This document shows, one piece after another, positions 1 through 10,929 of a DNA stretch of 64,000 nucleotides. The stretch comes from Capsicum annuum. Its lineage: Eukaryota > Streptophyta > Magnoliopsida > Solanales > Solanaceae. The translations under genes and the position numbers were made by a program. Numbering within the stretch: the first letter of the stretch is position 1; every line of letters starts with the position of its first letter. The notes beneath the pieces were generated by a model. The model was given only the letters and a program-made list of their open reading frames with translations, made no database searches and was not told the DNA's origin. The stretch is taken from NCBI RefSeq assembly GCF_002878395.1, contig NC_061115.1, positions 56,200,197 to 56,264,196 on the forward strand, given 5' to 3'.

Positions 1-540
1 TATATGTTTTCTAAAGTAGTATATATTAAGTGTATATATGTTGTATGTATATTATTTAAAGTAGTATATATATTACATTGTACATATATATGTGCATATT
101 TTCTATAGAATCTAAACTAGTATATATTTAAAGTATATATGTGTATACGTTTTCTAAAATAGTATATATTTAGTGTATATATGTTGTACGTATATTACAT
201 AAAGTAGTATTTTAAGTAGCATATATATTATATTGTATGTATATATGTTCTTATATTTTCTATAGAATCTGAACTAGTATCTATTTAAAGTATACATGTG
301 TATATGTTTTCTAAAGTAATGTATATTTAGTGTATATATGTTGTATGTATATTATTTAAAGTAGAATATATATTATAGTGTACATATATATGTTTATATA
401 TTTTCTATAGACTCTAAACTAGTATATATTTAATGTAAATGTGTGTATATGTTTTCTAAAGTAGTATATCTTTAGTGTATATATGTTGTATGTATATTGT
501 TTAATGTATTTAAAATGTATATACGTGTGTATATATTGAA
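1..540. repeat. AT-rich tandem repeat, unit about 143-157 bp
   Basis: The phrase TATATGTTTTCTAAAGTAGT, or a close variant, recurs at 1, 144, 301 and 446, giving about 3.7 head-to-tail copies. Each unit contains a GTATATATGTTGTATGTATATTA-like segment and a TTTTCTATAG segment in the same order. The array is cut by the window start, so its full size is unknown. It has no coding potential. It may be a small satellite or the inside of a larger repeat. Confidence 0.8.
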
Positions 541-777
541 AAAAATATGTAAATTTGAATTTTTTTTTTAAATTTTGACCAGTCAAAATCGGATACACGC
601 TAAGTGGGCCGGTTTCGATCTATTTCATCAAATTTCACTGTTTGGACCCGAACTGGCCCGGTCCGTTAAGAGTGATCCGGTACCGGACCGGCCCAAAATT
701 TGATAAAATTACGTGGGCTAGTGTCGGTTTGAACTGGATCGTCCCGGTTAACAGTCTTACATTTATCCATTTTATTA

Positions 778-1439
778 AGGGAAAAGGACACTCTATAACA
801 CTTTTCAATACAAATAGCCTAAGTTTGATATTTTTTCAAAAAGTGGCCAGTCGGGTATACTATTTCCACTTTATAGCCATTTTCTAACTTGGGTCATTTT
901 GGCCCACGTAGTTCAGATACAATCCATATACAATACTGATACAGTTTTCAACTTGGGTCATTTGGCCCTTTTTAAATATTTTAGTTTTTTCTTTCCTATA
1001 AATTTTTTATCTGAAAAAATATTCTGCTTTTTTTATTGTTTAGAAATAATAATTAAATATAACTATATAAAAACGATATAATTGTTATATAGGATATGTA
1101 TCTATATAAGATATATGTATAAAAATTGTATAGTTCTATCAAATGTATATATATATAAAATATATATAAAAAATATATATCGTGTATAAAAATTATAAAA
1201 TTGTTGTATAAAATGTGTAAAAATAAAAAGTACAATTATTATATAAATTATGCATCAAAATTGTATAATTTTCGTTAGAATATTTATATGTATAAGATAT
1301 GTAAGGAAACTGTATAGAAAGTGTGTAGAAACGGTAGAGAACAAGCCAGCAAATTGAAATGACTAGAAAGTAAAATTTAAATTCGTGGCCATTTTCGTAA
1401 AAATAACTTAATTTGAAGTATCATTTTTGTTCTTTCCCC
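778..1439. mobile_element. Candidate TIR element (MITE-like)
   Basis: The left end AGGGAAAAGGACAC and the right end, read in reverse complement as GGGGAAAGAACAAAA, are imperfect inverted repeats. The flanks TTTTATTA (770-777) and TATTATTA (1440-1447) agree at 7 of 8 positions and could be a target duplication. The interior is very AT-rich, especially 1,050-1,320, and codes for nothing recognisable. A GC-richer patch just outside (about 590-745, CCGGTCCG/CGGACCGG-like) is reminiscent of other plant MITE interiors. Boundaries are by eye and the superfamily is uncertain. Confidence 0.4.
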
Positions 1440-1447
1440 TATTATTA

Positions 1448-1812
1448 ACCTTGCACCTTATTACTTTCCATAGGAAGCGACCAACCTAAGATAATCCCCT
1501 TTTCACTAGATTCATATCGGGAAAGAGAAGTAGGTTTGAGATTCTAGATTAATTGAGGAATCAATTAATTCCTGTCTAGTGATTGAGGTTAGGGATAATC
1601 CTTCACAATTGTAATCTAATATAGGAAATCGCTTACTGTTACTTGGTTAGTTTATAACTTACTCGTTAGTTAGTCGAAAAAATGATTATTTCGAACCAAC
1701 ATCTTCCGATCTGGTGTTTTCACTTCTCAGATTAGTACATGTCCAAATCAAAGCCAAAGCTCCAAAAGTCCAAGAATAAGTTCATTACACACATATAATA
1801 ATCAAACATGAC

Positions 1813-1847
<35 letters not shown>

Positions 1848-2164
1848 CTAGTTTAGTATACGTGCTTTGCAAGTATGTTGCATGTCAATTAATAAAATAA
1901 TATATAAAAAATTTATTACATAAAAGATATCAATTGACGTTAAAATAAATATTACATCTATTTAATTGAGACTTTAGTCTTACAACATCCAAAATAAATG
2001 AATAAACTTTAGTACTTAAAATTTATTTCAAGCTACCTAAATTACTTGATTGAACTCTTTAAAAAATAATTATAGAAAAATTATTAATTTTCATTAAAAG
2101 TTTTCTAAAAAATATATCGTTAAAGAAAATTACTGAGACAAAAATACTACATAACATTCCCCAT
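1448..2164. other. Non-coding spacer with TA microsatellite
   Basis: I see no gene or recognisable element here. A (TA)n microsatellite with two AC interruptions occupies about 1,811-1,847. The rest is AT-rich, with stops in all frames. Confidence 0.6.
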
Positions 2165-2167
2165 TAA

Positions 2168-2356
2168 AAGGGTGTTTGCATTTACTTATATTTCAATGCT
2201 TTTTACTTTTAAGTACTTTTTTATTTTTAAGATGTTTGATAAAGATATAAAGTACTTTTAAACATTTTATTTTAAGCTTAAAAAGTAAAAAAAAAAAAAA
2301 GAACTTTAACTTTTAGCTTTTAGATCACTTTAAAAAAAGTTCATTCAAACACCCCC
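2168..2356. mobile_element. Short Tourist-like MITE
   Basis: This 189-bp AT-rich segment begins AAGGGTGTTTGCATT and ends CATTCAAACACCCCC, which are imperfect terminal inverted repeats. It is flanked on both sides by TAA (2165-2167 and 2357-2359). A 3-bp TAA duplication and a GGGTGTTTG-type end fit the PIF/Harbinger (Tourist) MITE group. The interior is rich in TTTTA and AAAGTA runs and has no coding capacity. Confidence 0.6.
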
Positions 2357-2599
2357 TAAAGTTTTTGATGCTCTAGAATGCATATCACGCATTGTAAACC
2401 CTACCAACTTTTGTTCTTACCACTCTTCTGTTCCTATTTTTTCACTCCCTTTTCATACCAAAACACAATTGTTAAGCTGACCAAAAAACTTAATGAACTA
2501 TTTACTATATTTTAGGATTTTTTTTAATTAATTTTAAAATTTAGTTGATTTTAATGGGAGTTGGGTATGGTAATCGTAGTATGACATATCATTTATGAT

Positions 2600-3568
2600 T
2601 AGGGATGTTCATGGGTCAGTTTGGATCGGTTAGTGGTTAAAACCATAACCAAAATCAATTTAGTCCGTTTTTGAATTTCTAAAACCAAATCATATCACAA
2701 AAAGAAAATAACCGTTGGTTTGGTTCTTGTCGATTTGGTTCGATTTTCTGGTTTTTTTATTATTGACTAGCCTACTCCAACCATCTCTAGAATAAACTCC
2801 ATTTTTTAACCCATAGAAAAGAGTATCACATTGAATAATTTCTCATGAAATATTTGTACAGTGATGGACAAATGACACTATAAACTCTTAAAAATCAGAA
2901 CAAACACATTAAACAAAACCAACATTGAGATGAAAAGCACCAGCTTTGTATTGTAGGCACTAAGATTATCCAACAATATACAAACACATACATATACATT
3001 GTAAAATAGAGCTTTGTATTCTGTTGCAGTATGCTGCAAGAAGAGACAGAGTTGGAAAAATTTGAGTTATCTGTTTACTTTAAAGACTAGCTAGGTGAGC
3101 TAATCATATAGGGAAACAATTGAATAAACAAGGCGACAAAACTTTCATTTGAACCAGGGACCATGGTAACTCGTATTGTGAAAGCTGAAGTAGAAAAAGT
3201 GAGGTAGGGACCGTAGGGTTAACTTATTAGTAATAGCCGGTAGAGTTGGGCTTGAGTTTGGGGCTTTGGACAATTGGGCTAAAGTATTGGTTGGGCTAGA
3301 CATAGATTAAAATTTAATTTTAGATTAAATTTAATAAAATATTTATATTTTATTTATAAATTATATATAAATAATTATAATATATATATAAAATTTATCA
3401 GTTCGATTTGGTTATTTTCACGATTTTTTAAGCAAAATCATAACCAAATCAAATAGCATCATTTTTTTTAAAAATTTAAAATCAAACCTAACCAAATCAA
3501 ACCAAATGTCGATTTTTTTAATCGATTTGGTTCGGTTTGGTTTTTAACCAAACCCATGAACACCCCCA
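2600..3568. mobile_element. hAT-like non-autonomous TIR element
   Basis: The left end TAGGGATGTTCATGGG and the right end, read in reverse complement as TGGGGGTGTTCATGGG, form good terminal inverted repeats. Subterminal runs of GGTTTGGTT-type and AACCAAA-type sequence occur on both sides, as is common in plant hAT MITEs. The flanks TTTATGAT (2592-2599) and GTTATGAT (3569-3576) match at 7 of 8 bases, fitting the 8-bp duplication of hAT elements. It has no transposase ORF. The middle (about 2,760-3,300) is unrelated AT-rich sequence. Confidence 0.7.
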
Positions 3569-3576
3569 GTTATGAT

Positions 3577-4707
3577 CATCTATTCTCTGAAATAAAAGTA
3601 CGAAATAGTAACCTTGCTTGAGGTTTGTTCTAACACAAATTTTATTATTGTGACTTGTAGACAACATTAGTTCTTAGGCATTCACGACTCATACTACTCT
3701 TTAAAATTTTTGTAACTCCTGGAGAATATATGATTCTTATGCATATGTGAGTGAAAGTGTACTCAGACGACTATGTCAACTCGAACAAATTCAATGGTGA
3801 ATTTATTTCTTTTCTGTAACACAAAATATAATTCAAGACAAACACATCATATATAATTAAATCACATACCTTTCTCAACATATTCAATCATCAGTGAACT
3901 ACAAGATAATAACATACAAATATAGTTCAAGACAATATATTACATCATAGTTAAAGCACATATCTCTCTCAACGTATTTTATGCAATGATTTAAGTGTTA
4001 GGATTCTTTAAAAAAAACATATCTATGAATATTGTAATAATTTTTTTTTAACAAGCCAGTAGTTAATGTCGTTGAACTTGATCTTATTTTCTCCATGCAT
4101 CATAAAGATTGATGGAAAGAACTCAAAAATCATAGTTCTATGTTTTAAAAAAGCACTACGGAAGAAAGAAACAATTCAATTCTTTGGAAGAAAACAATTA
4201 AACACGACTTAGATAAAGAGAGTGAGAAATTCTTACTATTGATTAGGGAAAGTCGTAGTATGACTTTTCTTTGCCAACCAACTAAGCAGTGCTTTCAATT
4301 CAGCGATTTATGTCACAGAAAATTAGACTAAAAAAAGTAGGGTCTTTGCTATAAATTTTTTTATAGTTCAACAATGTCCAAACTATTTATGGACATTGAA
4401 AGCATGGATGTCAATCTACAAATCATATTGAAGCAAATTACGTATCAAAGAAATATCAGGTTGAATAAAGAAGACCACGTGACTAATTAACTTGAAGCTT
4501 AAATCTTTATGGTTTTTTGTGAAAGACAATATATTGCATGATTAATGAAGAATTATGGATTAAGGTACAATCACAAACGGGGTAAAAGGAAGATGAAAGT
4601 TAATAAAGAGAAGTGAGGAAAGGAAAAATATGCCTCAATTATTTGAACAAAACCTCTAGCAACGAAATTTGACTGACGAAATTGCAAGAATGAGAATTTA
4701 GTCGACA
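3577..4707. other. Non-coding AT-rich flank of the copia insertion
   Basis: I recognise no gene, RNA or element here. No convincing open frame or repeat is visible. Confidence 0.5.
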
Positions 4708-4712
4708 CAAGA

Positions 4713-4944
4713 TATGATATCAAGAACTTGCCGTATGTATTATTTCTCAATTTTTTATTCATACTATATTTAACATATACAAGGATATATAGAGAGAGTT
4801 CTAACTACAACAAAGGGTAGGGATCTTAGAGATATAATACAACTCTAACTAGTATCCAGAAGAGTTTGTCTTGAAGTTGAATTGGATTCAATCTTATCGA
4901 ATTTACTTGCGGCAATATTACAACAAGACTTAGGTTTTCCAATA
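4713..4944 (-). repeat. Copia 3' LTR
   Basis: The 232-bp repeat matches 9267-9498. On the coding (minus) strand it starts TATTGGAA and ends CATA, so the termini are TA..TA rather than TG..CA. CAAGA precedes it on the plus strand at 4708-4712. Confidence 0.93.
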
Positions 4945-4957
4945 CCCCCTGTGCAAG
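4945..4957 (-). other. Copia polypurine tract
   Basis: Read on the minus strand, a purine-rich stretch containing CACAGGGGG lies directly against the start of the 3' LTR. This is the expected place for the plus-strand primer of copia reverse transcription. Confidence 0.7.
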
Positions 4958-5549
4958 ATGATGGATGGTAGCTTACCATCAGTTTGGAACATAGAGATTT
5001 AAACCTCTCAGATACTAAAGGCTTTGTGAACAAATTAGCTAACTGGTCCTTTGAGGAGATGAACTTCACAGATAAATCCTTTTGAGCAACTTTATCACGA
5101 ATAAAGTGAAAGTCAATTTCCACATGTTTGGTTCAAACATGGAATATCGGGTTAATAGAAAGATAGGCCGTACCAATATTATCACGCTATAAGATAGGAG
5201 CATTAGATAAAGTTATACCAAGTTCAAATAATAGGGACTAAATCCATGTCAATTCTGCCGCGCCATCGGCAACTGCCTTATATTCAGACTTTGTGGATGA
5301 ACGAGAAACTATATGTTGTTTCTTTGTCGACCAAGATACCAAAATTAAACCAAGAAATATGGAAAATCCATCTGTAGATTTTCTATTATCCAAGGAACCT
5401 GCCCAATCTGAACCAGTAAATGCTTGCAGCGAGAAGGATATGGACTTAGGAATAAGCAAATTCATATGCTTGGAATGCTGAAGATATCGTAATATCTTTT
5501 TCACAGCTGTCCACTGGTTTATAGTGGAATTGTGCATGTATTGACACAC
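4951..5549 (-). pseudogene. Copia RNase H domain (broken)
   Basis: Minus-strand frames encode the copia RNase H. A segment at 5238-5549 has SDWAGSLDNRKSTDG and the hallmark STKSEY followed by AELTWI. A second segment at 4845-5123 has EIDFHFIRDKVAQKD and LANLFTKPL, the usual C-terminal tail before the polypurine tract. The two segments are in different frames with stops between them. In intact elements this domain degrades the RNA template during reverse transcription. It follows the RT domain and precedes the 3' LTR. Confidence 0.9.
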
Positions 5550-5782
5550 CCTGTTAACAGAGAAGGAGAGATCAAGTCATGTAAGTGTGAAGTACTGTAT
5601 TGCCCCTACAATTTTCTGATAGAGAGTAGGATCATGGAAAGAGGAGCTATCACTAATGTGAATCTTGGTGAAAGTAGACATGGGGCAAGGCAGTGGTTTG
5701 CTAGCTTGTATTCCATCTCTCGTTAGTTTATCAGAGGCATAACGTTCTTAAGACAAGAATATACCGTAGAGTGGCGGGTCAC

Positions 5783-6560
5783 TTAAATTCCTAGTAAAAT
5801 TGATAGAGGTCCAAGGTCTCTGATGGCGAATTCAACACCTAATTTAGAGATGATGGATTCAAGAAATGAAGGATTATTCCTAGTAATGATAACATTGTCA
5901 ACATAGACAAGTATGAAAATCTGAACTCCATCAAAATTAAATATGAACAGAGGCGCATCAGTCTTTGAGCTTATAAAGCCCAAAACTATCAAAAAATTAT
6001 AGAGGTGCATATATCATGAGCATGGTGCCTGTTTAAGACCATAAAGTTATTTATTAAGCTTGCAAACATAGTGAGGAAGCTGAGGATGGGAGAAACCAGG
6101 GGGTTGCAACATAAAGACATATTCTTGAAGTTCTCCATGTAAAAATGCATTTTGCACGTCGAGTTGACGAAGTGTCCAGTTCTTTGAGGCAGCTATGGAT
6201 AAAATTATTTGAATAGTTGTTGATTTTACTACCGAACTAAAAGTCTCAAAATAGTCATCACCCTCTTGTTAATGAACTCCTTTGGCAACAAGACGAGCTT
6301 TGAATCTATCAATGGCACCAGAGGAATTTATTTTTATTCAAAACACCCATTTGCAACCCAATATATTCATGGAGGGATTGGGAGGTACAAGAGTCCATGT
6401 GTTATTTTTAAGAAGTGCAGAAATTTTTGTAGACATTGCTTCTTGCCACTCCCTAAATTTGTTGGCTTCTGTGAAGCAGGTAGGTTCTGAAGTAGGGGTA
6501 TTTTGAGAGGAAGGAAGAGTGACAAGCTGCATTGAAGGATGTTTTGAGCGAAGAGTCATA
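5783..6560 (-). pseudogene. Copia reverse transcriptase (broken)
   Basis: The N-terminal part (6338-6559, minus) has EWQEAMSTKISALLKNNTWTLVP and CKWVF, the conserved opening of copia RT. The catalytic region (5783-6010) contains LVYVDNVIIT, where the family has YVDD; the second catalytic Asp is Asn (GAC AAT). It continues with LGVEFAIRDLGPLSILLGI. The middle of the domain is scrambled by stops and frame changes. In a working element this domain copies the RNA genome. The Asp-to-Asn change plus the frame breaks make activity very unlikely. Confidence 0.93.
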
Positions 6561-7068
6561 GGATAAGATTTGAAGGTAGCCGTAGGTGGTTGAGGCTTAT
6601 GGACAGTAGTCGGTTTGGACTCTCGAGCAGTTCAAGGGGGTGAGAAACTTGTGAAATCCATAACTAATGGCAGCAAGGGAAGCTGTCGAGCAGTATTCAG
6701 GTCAATGACCACTAGAAATAGTAGGATGGGAAGAAGGATTAATAGGTGTTGGTGGAGGGGACGGTACAACAACATTAGTAGTAGTTAATAGATGAGGAAT
6801 GAGACTTTGCTTTTGTGTGTGACTAGTAGTAACAGGTGAAGAAATGTGCATGTTTGGGAGAGGTAGAATGCATGGGATTTGATCCTACAGTAGCATGAAT
6901 TAGAGAAGAAATGCAAATGGGCTGACTCGATGATGATTTTGCCAAGAGGGGAGGCGGTCCCAAAATAGATTGAGAAGCAAAGGGGTATTGTGTTTCATCA
7001 AATATCACGTGTCATACAACATAGATCTTTCCAGTTTGGATGTACAAAAAATGATAACAATGGTATTT

Positions 7069-7790
7069 TTAACTATATCCTAGGAATGCACAATGAGCAG
7101 TATGGAATTGAAATTTATTTTTGTTGTTTGGACGAAGGGATGGGAAACAGAAACAACCAAATGCTTTAAGGAAGTGATAATCTGGAGTTCTGTTGAATGC
7201 CAATTCATATTGGGATAGACCTTGATTTGTAGGCGAATGGATACGATTAATAAGATAAATGACACATTCAAAAGAGAAATGCCAATATTTTGACGGAGTA
7301 GAACTGTGAGCCATGAGAGTTAGACCCATCTTAACAATATGACAATGTTTACACTTAAATTTTCCTTGTTGCTCATGTGTATGAGGACAAGAAAAATGAT
7401 GATGAATTTCATACTTTGTGAGAGTAGGCGTGAGAGCCTGAAAACCGCCCCATCTATTTGAATGGCTTTTAGTTTTGCATTAAATTGATTTTCCACAAAA
7501 ATTTTTAAATTGAAAGAATATAGGAAGAACATGAGATTTCTGAAACAGTGAAAACTCCCAAATAAGATTTGTTTGATCATCAACAATAACTATAAAATAA
7601 CGATGGACTTTAGAAGAAAGCAATAGAGAAGGTCCCCAAACACCAATATATAAAAGTTGTAAAATTGAGGAGCTTTTATTAGAACTAATCGAAAGAGACA
7701 ATTTGTGCAACTTGCCAAGTTGACAAGCATTACAAAAAGTTTATGCAATACTAAACTAGAAACTCAAAGATTGTGCTTCTTCAAGACTTG
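7069..7790 (-). pseudogene. Copia integrase (broken)
   Basis: Minus-strand frames show the zinc-binding tail CNACQLGK near 7,720, then GVWGPSLL (7,480-7,710 segment), where the family has DVWGP, so the first catalytic Asp is Gly. A later segment has AIQIDGAVF in place of the usual TDGGGEF. The C-terminal part at 7069-7329 has PSKYWHFSFECVIYLINR, ELAFNRTPDY and LKAFGCFCFP, typical of copia integrase. Frame changes split the domain into at least three pieces. Normally it inserts the cDNA and makes the 5-bp duplication seen at the ends of this element. Confidence 0.9.
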
Positions 7791-7904
7791 GTGGAGAATT
7801 CTTTGGTGCGAGTGACCCAACCTGAGATGCCAACAATCTGAACAATCCTTAGAGAAGAGATAGGTAGAAGATTGAAAGGACGAGGAAAACTTGATTGGCA
7901 AAGT

Positions 7905-8260
7905 CTAAAGACCATCTTCACTTTGATCAAAAAGTAAAACTTTCTTGGTAGTTGGATCCTTGACAAAGAAACGGTCAACATGAAACTCAAAGAAGACATT
8001 ATTATCGTGAGAGAATTTTTGAACAGAGAGTAAAGGTTTCATAATAGAAGGAACATGAAGAATACGCTTGAGATGGAAAGTTCTATCAAGAGAGGGAAAA
8101 GAAGAATTACCAGTGTTTTGAACGCGCAATCCAGTGCCATTGCCAACATGTAATTGGTCGCCTCCTTTGCAATGATTGAGTTGTTGAATTTTAGAAAACT
8201 CTGGAGTCACGTGATGAGTGACGCCAGTGTCAGGGAACCAATTTTGAGTTAATGGTATAG
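7905..8260 (-). pseudogene. Copia protease and pre-integrase region
   Basis: The aspartic-protease motif DTGVTHHVTPEF reads through 8223-8231 and downstream on the minus strand. It is followed by LHVGNGTGLRV and ILHVPSIMKPLLSVQKFS, which are family-typical (the LxVPxxxxNLLSV block). The catalytic D-T-G is intact. This stretch of about 100 residues is open but is cut off from gag and integrase by stops. In a working element it processes the polyprotein. Confidence 0.9.
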
Positions 8261-8309
8261 GTGATTGTTGGAAGTGATAAGCTGATAGATTAATTGTGTG
8301 ATTGAATCA

Positions 8310-9251
8310 TTGAAAACATGTTGGAGCTAAATGGTTTGTGCCATTACATATTTGACATCGGTGCTTTGAATCCTGTTTATTTTGCCATTGTTGGCCAGAA
8401 TTATTATAGGATCGAGAGAAGGAGTTGCGTCCCACTCTTCCATTCCTCTCTCATGAATTTCTTCCTCTACTACGAGTAGAGTTTAAAGGGTGGTAGTGAT
8501 TGGATTTTTGACTCAAGTTGGCCGAAGGAGGGGGTTCAGTAGTTTGGATATTAGGGGTTACAGAGAGAGTGGGCTGACCATAAAGAAATTCATGATTAAG
8601 TAAGAGACCATGAAGTTCAGAATACGTTACAGGTTCAGCTCTGGCAGATAATATGGTAACAAGATCTTTGAACTCGGGACGTAGACCTTTAAAAATATAG
8701 ATATTTTGGTCTGCGAGACAAAGGGGCCTTCCTGAGGTGGCAAGTTCATCTGAAAGTAATTTTTCCTTCTGGAGGTATTGAGAAACTGAAAGATCCTCTT
8801 ATTTTAGATTTTGGAGAGACATATGGAGACTAAGTATACGAGTATTTAAAGGAGAGGAGAGAGATTGCGTGAGGGTGTCTCAAACCTCTTTAGAGGTGGA
8901 TAGGTCAATGACAAGCAGGAGAGTTTCTTCCGACAAGGAAGAAATAAGAAGGCTCATTATCAATTGATCTTGTTGAACCCATAGGGTGTGAGCGGGATTG
9001 GATTCAATATCAGCAGTTCCTTCTTTGGCAACATGAGAAGGTGGACACGGGAAAGTTCTATAAACGTAACCAAGAAGATTTTGACCACGTAAAAATGGAA
9101 CGAGTTGTGTTTTTCAAAATAAGTAATTTGTGGAAGTGAGTTTAATAGATATAAAGTGATGCGCATGATTTAGTGGAGAAGAAAATGGGGAAGCCATGGT
9201 GGGAATAGAGGACGAGAGAGGAAGAGAAGTAGAGGAGGAAGAGGTAGACAT
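8310..9251 (-). pseudogene. Copia gag with zinc knuckle (broken)
   Basis: The start ATG is at 9251-9249 (minus), just downstream of the primer binding site, in a Ser/Thr-rich leader. HHFISIKLTSTNYLF is the usual gag opening, and the frame is then broken by TGA where TGG (Trp) is expected. A second TGA again replaces an expected Trp (near 8,880). A good zinc knuckle C-X2-C-X4-H-X4-C (CQICNGTNHLAPTC) lies at 8316-8357 and is followed one residue later by TGA. Gag would form the virus-like particle and bind the RNA. The stops look like C-to-T decay. Confidence 0.9.
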
Positions 9252-9253
9252 GG

Positions 9254-9266
9254 CTATCTGATACCA
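9254..9266 (-). other. Copia primer binding site (tRNA-iMet type)
   Basis: The minus strand reads TGGTATCAGATAG immediately after the 5' LTR, with no gap. This matches the initiator-methionine tRNA primer site (TGGTATCAGAGC) used by most plant copia elements, with small changes at its 3' side. Confidence 0.9.
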
Positions 9267-9498
9267 TATGAAATTAAGAACTTGCTGTATGTATTATTTC
9301 TCAACTTTGTATTCATACTATATCTAACATATACAAGGATATATATAGGGATTTCTAACAACAACAAAGGGTAAGGATCATAGAGATATAATACAACTCT
9401 AACTAGTATCCAGAAGAGTTTGTCTTGGAGTTGAATTAGATTCAATCTTATTGAATTTACTTGCGGCAATATTATGACAAGACTTAGCTGTTCCAATA
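9267..9498 (-). repeat. Copia 5' LTR
   Basis: The 232-bp repeat pairs with 4713-4944. On the coding strand it begins TATTGGAACAGC and ends TTTCATA, directly followed by the primer binding site. The target duplication CAAGA follows on the plus strand at 9499-9503. TA..TA termini are seen at all four LTR ends. Confidence 0.93.
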
Positions 9499-9503
9499 CA
9501 AGA

Positions 9504-9896
9504 AACACCCTCATGTATTTTACTTCTCGTTTAGTTAGGACTCCGGTACACAAAAACTTTGAATAAATTAAGAGTCTTCCATAAATATAAAACTCTTCCC
9601 ATTTATTTTAGGATCTCTTCACTTACACAATTGTTATATATTTATTAATATTAAAAAGGATGAAAAGACGGTTTTATCTATTGCAGAGTCTTTTAATAAA
9701 GGGCAAAAAGTTTGATTCACTTTTCTAAGGGTCTTCACACTTTTAATATATATATATATTATATATATATATATATTCTTCAAACACAACATTTTATTTC
9801 ACACGCTAGCAGAACTAGGCAATATTGCCAAATGTTCATAACACAAGAACAAACACACAGACATAAAGTATAGAACCATTAAACATCATAGATCTT
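9504..9896. other. Non-coding spacer with TA microsatellite
   Basis: I see no gene in this interval. A (TA)n tract lies at about 9,747-9,776. The last part (about 9,830-9,896) would be the 3' UTR side of the latex-protein remnant that ends at 9,897. Confidence 0.6.
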
Positions 9897-10860
9897 CTAC
9901 TTCTTGAGAAGTTGAGCCTCCATATCTTTGATTGCATCAAGGAAACTGCCGAAGTCAATCAGGGGTTCTGGAGTATTTTCAGTTTTCTTCTCATACACGA
10001 ATGTCAATGTAGTCCACTGATGTTCACTGGATGTAACAATAATGAAGGAATTATATAACTCTAATACATTTCCTTCAATCACTTTCCAAGTGATTGATTT
10101 CTTCTCAGAGTCAACGACTTCAATCACTTGCTTAATAAACTTTTCTTTTCCATCTGGTAAGTATTTAATCAGAAAATATAGGTAATGTTACTCCTAAATC
10201 AAATGGTCAAGTCCTCATAAAAGTTCTAAACATTCACAACATAATATCTTCATCTTATTTATTTTGTTTTCCTCATTTTTGACAAATTGGGGAGAATATG
10301 GAGATTAACGGACATGTATAAATTTGAATATATTATGTTTGGTATGAATGAAGTAATTTTATTTGAGATGTTTTGTTTCAAAATGTTTAGAAAATATATT
10401 TTGGGTGCTTGGTTAGTAGATAAAGTATGTATTACGAAAATCATATATTAATACTATATATGTGTTTAAATTTCATGAAAAGGTAGAGTGTTAAAAATTA
10501 TAGTAATGCCTAACTGTTAGATGAAACAAGTAAAAGTAAAGTCAAACGACTCCCACCCACAAAAGAAAGAAGTAAATTTTTTTTAGTGCAAAATATTTTA
10601 CTTGAGAAATATATTTATGATAACAAACATCGTCAATTAACTTTCTCACAAAAATAAATTTGGAGACCGACTTTCCTAGTTCATTTTACACCTAGATTTA
10701 AAAAAATGATGGAATAAAATCATATCGAGAGAGAGTGAAAAAATGTGTTACCTTGATTATATTTCCAGTAACAATCGAACCAAAATTTATGGTTTCACGT
10801 TCATGAATTTCAAAATGCTTGTACTTAGCAGGGGGTTTAGGCCAAAGGTGACAAAAGGGT
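9897..10860 (-). pseudogene. Major latex protein-like (Bet v 1 family) pseudogene
   Basis: The second exon runs on the minus strand from about 10,165 to the stop TAG at 9899-9897. It carries IKQVIEVVDSEKKSITWKVI, then LELYNSF and WTTLTFVYEKKTE, then TPEPLIDFGSFLDAIKDMEAQL, as in the MLP/kirola group. Its acceptor is ..TTACCAG before ATGGAAAAG. The preceding exon (about 10,860-10,752) has KYKHFEIHERETINFGSIV and a donor AAG/GTAACA at 10,752/10,751. After GSIV the expected YWKYNQ reading is one base out of frame, so a single-base deletion breaks the gene. The N-terminal half of exon 1 is missing or replaced. These proteins are cytosolic ligand-binding proteins whose functions are mostly unclear. 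The family call is firm and the pseudogene call is likely. Confidence 0.85.
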
Positions 10861-10929
10861 TTTAAAATGAGGTGTAGGTGACACAAGTCTGAATTATTAG
10901 GTGGAGGTGACAATTACTTTATTATGGAT

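Larger units (their letters stand above)
4713..9498 (-). mobile_element. Complete but decayed Ty1/copia retrotransposon
   Basis: The element is 4,786 bp and lies on the minus strand. Two 232-bp LTRs (9267-9498 as 5', 4713-4944 as 3') flank a copia-ordered polyprotein: gag with zinc knuckle, protease, integrase, reverse transcriptase, RNase H. Gag through RNase H trace in the expected order, but stops and frameshifts break every domain. The target duplication CAAGA is perfect (4708-4712 and 9499-9503), which fixes both ends. The primer binding site abuts the 5' LTR, and a purine tract abuts the 3' LTR. The LTRs differ at about 19 of 232 positions by eye (about 8%), so the insertion is not recent. 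Element length and gene order are normal for plant copia. It should be unable to move by itself. Confidence 0.95.

Noticed and set aside
7781..7999. Independent small gene on the minus strand
   Set aside because: It lies within the copia pre-integrase region in a wrong frame.
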